A stretch of DNA of 64,000 nucleotides, taken from positions 205,909 through 269,908 of the forward strand of contig JAJDTJ010000129.1 of NCBI GenBank assembly GCA_022827225.1, written 5' to 3'. Source of the stretch: Candidatus Poribacteria bacterium. Lineage in GTDB: Bacteria; Poribacteria; WGA-4E; WGA-3G. This document shows, piece after piece, positions 59,404 through 64,000 of the stretch. The notes beneath the pieces were generated by a model that searched no databases, was not told the DNA's origin, and was given only the letters and a program-made list of their open reading frames with translations. Each line of letters starts with the position of its first letter. Positions within the stretch are counted from its first letter, which is position 1. A program made the translations under genes and the position numbers.

Positions 59404-60162
59404 TTACCACTCTTCGTCTGGTGCTTCGAGGAATTGCTTCGCGAGTGCGACGCAGGCGAGTGCGTCTTTGCCGTATCCATCGGCCCCCATGTCGTCTGCG
59501 AATGTTTGTGTGACGGGTGCGCCGCCGACCATAATTTTCACTTCTTCGCGTAGGTCTTCGTCAATAAAGGCATCAATCGTTTTTCCCATGTTCGGCATCG
59601 TTGTCGTTAGGAGTGCTGACATCCCTAAAATCGGTGCCTCGTATTCCTCAACAGCTTCAATGAATTCGTCTTCAGAGGTATCAACGCCGAGATCGTATAC
59701 CACGAAACCTGCGCCGCGCAACATCATGATACAGAGGTTTTTGCCGATGTCGTGTAGGTCGCCTTTGACGGTTCCCATAATCACTGTCCCGATGGGTTGA
59801 ATGCCTGAATCCGAGAGAATTGGCTCAATATGTGCCATGCCTGCTTTCATGGCGCGTGCACACGCTAAGACTTCTGGTACGAAGATGAAGTTTTCTCGGA
59901 ATTTGATGCCGACGATGCCCATTCCTGCGATGAGTCCATCGTCCATAATTTCCAACGCTTCCGTGCCGTCTCCGAGTGCTGCTTCCGTCAGCTCGTCAAC
60001 GGTGTGATGGTCGCCGTCAATGAGTGCAGCAGCGATGTCTTGCATAGCCGGCGTTGCCTGCGCGAATATCTCAATGGTGCGTGTGATCTCATCGGGTTCT
60101 TCAAGGAACTCTTCAATTTCTTCGCGAATAAAGTCGTTTGCGATGTCGTTAATAGATGCCAC
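59404..60162 (-). CDS. Methyltransferase-type corrinoid (B12-binding) protein
   Basis: A 252-residue corrinoid protein of the MtaC/MttC/MtbC type. An N-terminal helical cap (residues 1-118, with PEVLACARAMKAG) precedes a Rossmann-like B12 domain: GTVKGDLHDIGKNL (His 137 is the lower cobalt ligand, D135-x-H-x-x-G), LGMSALLTTTMPNM and MVGGAPVTQ. It carries a methyl group between a substrate-specific methyltransferase and an acceptor. GTG 60162 is chosen for GGAGG 12 nt upstream; the frame to 60219 has no site. The substrate methyltransferase (MttB-like) is not in the window. Confidence 0.88.
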   Translation of the reverse strand: MASINDIANDFIREEIEEFLEEPDEITRTIEIFAQATPAMQDIAAALIDGDHHTVDELTEAALGDGTEALEIMDDGLIAGMGIVGIKFRENFIFVPEVLACARAMKAGMAHIEPILSDSGIQPIGTVIMGTVKGDLHDIGKNLCIMMLRGAGFVVYDLGVDTSEDEFIEAVEEYEAPILGMSALLTTTMPNMGKTIDAFIDEDLREEVKIMVGGAPVTQTFADDMGADGYGKDALACVALAKQFLEAPDEEW

Positions 60163-60263
60163 GTGTCTTAAATTCCTCCTCAAAGATGTAATGATACCAC
60201 ACACCCGAAAAGATAGCAAATGAAATTTACATCGAAAAGAGGCGTTCGGTAAATATAGAATTA

Positions 60264-60290
60264 ATAGGCGCGCTTTGAGAGCGCGCCTAT
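60264..60290. repeat. 27-nt palindrome family, site 5
   Basis: Arms ATAGGCGCGCT and AGCGCGCCTAT, 5-nt loop, in the 165-bp gap between the TRAP receptor and corrinoid protein genes. Confidence 0.85.
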
Positions 60291-60327
60291 GGTCAAGAGG
60301 TTTGCTGATGTCCTCTATCAGTGTTAC

Positions 60328-61389
60328 CTATTGGTTTTTCCGGTATTCTTCTAAGAGTGCGTTGATTTTGTCAAGGAACTCTTGTGAATAAATCTGACCG
60401 ACGAGTGCTTGGTGCGTTTCTGCAGCGATCGCATCCCACGCCTCACGCGCATCGTCCTCGAATTCAACGACTTGGAGACCGGCTTTCTTTTGCAAAGCCT
60501 CAACCGCTCTATCATTATCCTTCCGAATTTGTTCAATCAAGGAGGCTTGGTACTTGTCGCCGACTTCACGCAAAACTTGCTGCTCCTGCGGGGTCAGTTG
60601 ATCGAATTTTTCTTTCGTTATAACCGTTGCACCGACACCGACGCTCACTGGGAGGTCCGTCATGTATTTGAATTTATCATGCCATTGGAGTGCGACAGTG
60701 ACGTAGGGTGATGCGGTTACGGCGTTGATCTGTCCTGAATAGAGCGAAGACAGGACCTGTGTAACTTCCCGTGGGACGGTTGCGATGTCGGCGTTTTTGT
60801 AGAATTCGAGTGCGATTCTGTCGCTTGTCCGCGCCCACATCTTGACGCTTGGGGACTGAATATCGGCAATCGTGCGGATCGGTTCGTTGCTGAATATATA
60901 GTAGAAACCGATGTCTCCCATACCGATCAGGACATATCCGGCATCCATAAACTTTTTATCGAGGTCTTCGCGGAGAAAGTCTCGGACATGATCGAGTTCT
61001 TCATAATTTCTGAACATCCGAGGCAGCTGAAAGATGAGTACCTCTTTCTGTATTTCGCCGAGTCCGGTGGCTGTCATCGCGCCTGCGTGGATTAACCCTG
61101 CCCGCATTTTACGGATGACATCGAGTTCGTCCCCTTGAACCCCGTTTGGATAGATACGGAGTCCGATTTCGTTGTCCGTTTTGGCGCGAATTTCTCTTGC
61201 CATCGCCTCGAAATTATTCATCCATGTGGAGCCTTTCGGTGCGAGCGTCGCGAATTTAATGGATTCCGCAGCGAAAAGTGTTGTCGGTGCGGTTAACATC
61301 CCTAAAATCAGTAGACCTATAACTGTAAGTTTAAGTAAGGCATCGGGGTTGAAAACCCGTCCTGCATAGTTTGTTTGCTTCGTTATCAT
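60328..61389 (-). CDS. TRAP transporter receptor (DctP family)
   Basis: 353 residues. A signal peptide (LTVIGLLILGMLTAPTTLFA), then a DctP-type periplasmic receptor: IKFATLAPKGSTWMNNF, RIYPNGVQGDELDVIRKMRAG, the conserved Arg of VKMWARTSDRIALEFY that contacts a carboxylate, and SLYSGQINAVTASP. It binds an organic acid or osmolyte for a Na+-driven TRAP permease. The start overlaps the stop of the TAtT gene (ATGA). DctQ/DctM membrane subunits are absent downstream, so they must be elsewhere. Confidence 0.88.
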   Translation of the reverse strand: MITKQTNYAGRVFNPDALLKLTVIGLLILGMLTAPTTLFAAESIKFATLAPKGSTWMNNFEAMAREIRAKTDNEIGLRIYPNGVQGDELDVIRKMRAGLIHAGAMTATGLGEIQKEVLIFQLPRMFRNYEELDHVRDFLREDLDKKFMDAGYVLIGMGDIGFYYIFSNEPIRTIADIQSPSVKMWARTSDRIALEFYKNADIATVPREVTQVLSSLYSGQINAVTASPYVTVALQWHDKFKYMTDLPVSVGVGATVITKEKFDQLTPQEQQVLREVGDKYQASLIEQIRKDNDRAVEALQKKAGLQVVEFEDDAREAWDAIAAETHQALVGQIYSQEFLDKINALLEEYRKNQ

Positions 61390-62300
61390 TGTTCCGTGTC
61401 TCCTTCCATCATTTCTGTATCAAAAAGCATATCTGTCTGACCGAGCCAACGTTTGGCTCGTGATTTTGCGAGTGCGGTTGCAGCCTCTTCACCTGGAAAG
61501 ATGTCATCTGGTGCATCGATAACTTCCTGTAACATTTTTTTATAGAGCTGGATATCCTGTTTAGGATAGGCGTAGTACCGTGCCCGATAAAATTTTGCCA
61601 ACAGGAATTTTCCCTCATTAAGTTCATCGACCTTATCAAGGTATTCTTTTGCTTTCTCTGGATCGCCGCCGATGGCTGGTGATCGGTCGCCGTAATAGAC
61701 AGCGTAGAACAGATAGGCACTACCGAAGTAGAAAGTATCGTCTAACTCAAGGACGCGTTGCATCATTGCTTCAACGCGATCGAGGTCGATGACTTGCATC
61801 GGGTCATCTTTCTGGAGGCTGATGCCGCGTGCCATAGCGTAAGCGGCCCAAAAGAGCGGTTCAACCTGTTTTTCTTTTAGTTTCTGGAGTGCTCCTTTTA
61901 GGTCATCAAGTGGTACACTTCTTGCTTCCTTAAAGGTTTTATCGGATTTCGCTAATACCTTAAAGGCGTATTCTTCGGCGCGGACGTAATGTCCGATTGC
62001 TTGTGAGCGCATTTCTGCTGCTGTTTCAAAGTTTCCAGCGATCTCTGCGTCTTCCATTTTATCTTCGAGGAACCCGCTGTAGGAAGCGTGTGCGCGTGCG
62101 GTCTTGGTAATCAGTCCGCTGTTTCCAGTCTTCGCCAAACGCTCAAGCGTGCCGAGGTTTTTGGCGAGTGTGGATTCTACGACAACTAAATTGCCCTCCG
62201 ACTGAATCCTCGACAGTTTTGCCAGGCCACAGCCGCCTAAAAATATAGGCAAGAGCAGTAGCAGCAGGAACGCTTGGATTCTCAAATGGTTATGTGTCAT
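61386..62300 (-). CDS. TRAP transporter TAtT component lipoprotein
   Basis: 304 residues from ATG 62300 (AAGGTG 7 nt upstream). Lipoprotein signal with lipobox FLGGC (Cys 24), then an all-helical TPR-like protein: LKEKQVEPLFWAAYAMARGI, DTFYFGSAYLFYAVYYGDRS, GDPEKAKEYLDKVDELNEGK, ALAKSRAKRWLGQTDMLF. This is the TAtT family, which forms a trimer and binds the DctP receptor in the periplasm (known from Treponema). Translationally coupled to the DctP gene by ATGA. Confidence 0.85.
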   Translation of the reverse strand: MTHNHLRIQAFLLLLLLPIFLGGCGLAKLSRIQSEGNLVVVESTLAKNLGTLERLAKTGNSGLITKTARAHASYSGFLEDKMEDAEIAGNFETAAEMRSQAIGHYVRAEEYAFKVLAKSDKTFKEARSVPLDDLKGALQKLKEKQVEPLFWAAYAMARGISLQKDDPMQVIDLDRVEAMMQRVLELDDTFYFGSAYLFYAVYYGDRSPAIGGDPEKAKEYLDKVDELNEGKFLLAKFYRARYYAYPKQDIQLYKKMLQEVIDAPDDIFPGEEAATALAKSRAKRWLGQTDMLFDTEMMEGDTEQ

Positions 62301-62436
62301 ATAATTCACCTTAAAATTATTTGTGGTGTTTCCCCACAATTTTTGGTTAATGGTAAACGAAAAGTGGAATTTCAGTTTCGTACCACTGATAGAAAACTTA
62401 TTTTGATAGTTTCGTGTCGCAAATAAAGCTGACGGA

Positions 62437-63549
62437 TTACGCTGAAAATGGGAGTCGGACGACTGTTGCGTCAATACGTCCGTCTGATGTTTCAATTTGG
62501 ACGCGACTGCCGGGTTCTGTTACTGCGATACGAACGTATCCCAAAGCGATCTCTTTTGCGAGTGTTGGAGCGAAGGTGTTGCTTGTAACCCAACCGACCT
62601 CTTTATCGCCGTTGAAAACCGGTGCGTTTGGATAAAGTTTAGAGTCGTCTTGCGATGCCGGACTCCCGTCGATTTCCATACCGCGTAGCAGGCGATTCGG
62701 GTGTCCGCGATATTTCATCCGTGCGACGATTTCTTGACCGATATAGCATCCTTTTTCAAAATCGATGGCGTGTTCTAATTCCGCTTCAAGTGGAATAACA
62801 GCATCGGTGAGTTCTGTCCCAAATCTTGGAATACCCGCCTCAATTCGCAGGGATTCAAGAGCGTTCCAGCCGATGGGTTGAACATTAAATTGGGATCCTT
62901 CAGTCATCAACGCTTTCCAAAGCGGTTCCAATCCGTCCGCTGCGGTGTAAAGCATATAGCCGATTTCGCCGGTGGTATCTGTTCGGACACAGACGATAGC
63001 GTTTTTGAAAGTTGCGTCCGCTTCACGGACGCAATTGTGGCGTTCCTGCAAATTAGCCACATCGCTCATACCGAGAACAGACTGCACAAGTTCAGACGAT
63101 TTAGGACCGTGGACAGCAATCGCGCCAGTTTCAACGGTTAAATCAGAGAGTTCGACATCATCAGCGATGATGTACTTGTCGAGTTCAGTGAAGACGTTCT
63201 CTGCGGTTTCAGGTGCGGTGTCAATAGTGATTGTGTTTTGAAGGACATAGATATTTAAATCGACGATGATTTTGCCACGATGTGTTAAGAGCATAGCATA
63301 GGTGCCTTGCCCTGCGGAAAGATTTTCAACATCGTTCGAGATGATACGATGCAGAAATTTTGCGCGATCGTCGCCCGTTAACTGATGTCTACTTCGGTAA
63401 GAGACATCAGCAATACCGACGCTGTTTCGGACAGCGTGATGTTCGGAGATAGGGTCCGTGTAATGGGCGGCAAGGGACCAGCCTTGGTGTTTTTCCGCGA
63501 AGGTCGCACCGAGCTGCTCATGAATGTGATGGAGTGGTGTAGTTTTCAT
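62437..63549 (-). CDS. YgfZ/GcvT-family folate-binding protein
   Basis: 370 residues. An aminomethyltransferase (GcvT) fold: VGIADVSYRSRHQLTGDDRA at residues 44-63, and the YgfZ signature KGCYIGQE at 266-273, with a Cys, followed by IVARMKYRGHPNRLLRGM. YgfZ proteins use tetrahydrofolate to help assemble or repair certain Fe-S proteins, while GcvT transfers the aminomethyl group of glycine; the signature favours YgfZ. ATG 63549 is preceded by the AACCGCAAGGAAA leader at 12 nt. A folate link would fit the one-carbon genes downstream. Confidence 0.85.
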   Translation of the reverse strand: MKTTPLHHIHEQLGATFAEKHQGWSLAAHYTDPISEHHAVRNSVGIADVSYRSRHQLTGDDRAKFLHRIISNDVENLSAGQGTYAMLLTHRGKIIVDLNIYVLQNTITIDTAPETAENVFTELDKYIIADDVELSDLTVETGAIAVHGPKSSELVQSVLGMSDVANLQERHNCVREADATFKNAIVCVRTDTTGEIGYMLYTAADGLEPLWKALMTEGSQFNVQPIGWNALESLRIEAGIPRFGTELTDAVIPLEAELEHAIDFEKGCYIGQEIVARMKYRGHPNRLLRGMEIDGSPASQDDSKLYPNAPVFNGDKEVGWVTSNTFAPTLAKEIALGYVRIAVTEPGSRVQIETSDGRIDATVVRLPFSA

Positions 63550-63559
63550 ATTTTTAAAC

Positions 63560-63572
63560 TTTCCTTGCGGTT
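63560..63572 (-). promoter_or_regulatory. AACCGCAAGGAAA leader of the YgfZ/GcvT gene
   Basis: AACCGCAAGGAAA on the reverse strand, 12 nt from AAGGA to ATG 63549. A small frame of 27 codons lies further upstream (63581-63661 approximately, starting MRIAKIKESQQRRDG). The rest of the 409-bp gap to 63958 holds the repeats listed next. Confidence 0.55.
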
Positions 63573-63695
63573 CAATCAGGGTTCTCGCGGTCGGTGCGTC
63601 GTTCTCTGTTGTCCGTCGCGACGCTGTTGCGACTCCTTAATCTTAGCAATACGCATCAGAAGCAGTTATAAGTACGGATTTCTACGAAATCCTTT

Positions 63696-63758
63696 AAGTT
63701 AATAGTTATAAGTTAAGAGGTGGTAGGTAAATCAACCACGTACTTATAACTTATATAG
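63696..63758. repeat. TTATAAG-type inverted repeat, copy 3
   Basis: AAGTTAATAGTTATAAGTTA and TACTTATAACTTATAT arms around GGTGGTAGG/CCAC. Same words as at 8479 and 46574, shorter. Confidence 0.6.
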
Positions 63759-63792
63759 TAGATCCCGTAATTATTTGCACACACGGTGACTC

Positions 63793-63819
63793 GTAGGGGC
63801 TGGGTAACCCAGCCCCTAC
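63793..63819. repeat. 27-nt palindrome family, site 6
   Basis: A perfect palindrome: GTAGGGGCTGGGT, central A, ACCCAGCCCCTAC. Confidence 0.9.
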
Positions 63820-63860
63820 GACGGGGGACTGTAAACTTATTTTCCGATTTTACTATAACT

Positions 63861-64000
63861 TACTAAAGTTTGGACAATTTTAAGAATTAAGGTGTTTTAA
63901 AGCAGAAAAAGAGGTATCCTTTCATAAACAGACAAAAGTTTTGAAAGGAACGTAAAAAATGGACCTCCTTCTCTGCTTAGGAGATATTCTATCGGATTTT
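63861..64000. mobile_element. Left end of a third GTTTGGACAATT element (runs off the window)
   Basis: TACTAAAGTTTGGACAATTT is the inverted form of the right ends of the MITE-like elements at 38382 and 44238. The interior seen so far does not resemble them, so this may be a larger, possibly autonomous, relative. Confidence 0.4.
63959..64000 (+). CDS. Start of an unknown gene, cut by window edge
   Basis: ATG 63959 with AAAGGAACG 6-8 nt upstream opens 14 codons (MDLLLCLGDILSDF) without a stop to the end of the window. If the terminal repeat at 63861 belongs to a full transposon, this could be its first gene; otherwise it is unplaced. Confidence 0.35.
   Translation, partial: MDLLLCLGDILSDF

Noticed and set aside
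60163..60327. Cobalamin riboswitch before the corrinoid genes
   Set aside because: No B12-box-like conserved core could be seen; the only structure is the dispersed palindrome.

Overview
The window looks like chromosome from an uncultured Gram-negative bacterium, most plausibly Candidatus Poribacteria or a close relative. This is inferred from family content, not from a marker gene. The families are phytanoyl-CoA dioxygenases, a SUMF1-like protein, WD40/TolB propellers, dockerin-bearing secreted proteins with internalin-like leucine-rich repeats, sugar-isomerase TIM barrels, a TAtT-type TRAP component, an Omp85-type porin and corrinoid methyl-transfer genes. No rRNA, tRNA, CRISPR array or prophage was seen.

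Layout. 1-6.15 kb (minus): an ECF sigma factor cut by the window edge, with a TPR protein and a SUMF1-like protein upstream. Next comes a TnpB insertion sequence lying between two small related genes, then a tight operon (CADD-like oxidase, NTF2-like, antitoxin-like, HAD hydrolase, repeat protein). 6.5-12.7 kb (plus): a PhyH oxygenase, two small membrane proteins, a tnpB-less IS right-end scar, then an MDR dehydrogenase, two WD40 proteins and a sugar isomerase. A second PhyH gene faces them.

13.9-33.2 kb (minus) is the centrepiece: nine consecutive genes with mostly short gaps. Six encode secreted DUF6259-like TIM-barrel proteins with C-terminal type I dockerins. Two encode secreted LRR plus glycosidase-like proteins with dockerins. 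The first gene encodes an ECF sigma factor fused through one membrane span to the same LRR plus glycosidase-like module. In that fused copy two acidic residues shared by the two secreted relatives are lost, and an in-frame TAG separates it from an otherwise intact dockerin. I infer a one-protein sensor/sigma system that controls a set of secreted enzymes built from the same parts.

33.6-53.2 kb: a CBM9/DUF5916 outer-membrane protein with a consensus leaderless promoter, a 14-blade WD40 protein, an SMR/EamA transporter, TolB-like propellers, another MDR dehydrogenase with a methyltransferase, a transglutaminase, a BatA/VWA protein overlapping an Omp85 gene, and a large membrane permease-like protein. 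53.3-63.5 kb (minus): a sugar aminotransferase, DUF402, and a corrinoid-dependent methyl-transfer set (homocysteine methyltransferase, RACE activator, corrinoid protein) next to a TRAP receptor with its TAtT lipoprotein and a YgfZ/GcvT protein.

Small repeats are unusually rich. There is a roughly 27-nt palindrome at six places (one in frame inside a gene, one supplying a stop codon), MITE-like elements with a shared GTTTGGACAATT end, a TTATAAG-type inverted repeat family, and a conserved AACCGCAAGGAAA leader in front of several minus-strand genes, tandemly triplicated once. Start codons were moved to internal ATG/GTG/TTG codons where a ribosome-binding site or operon overlap argued for it.
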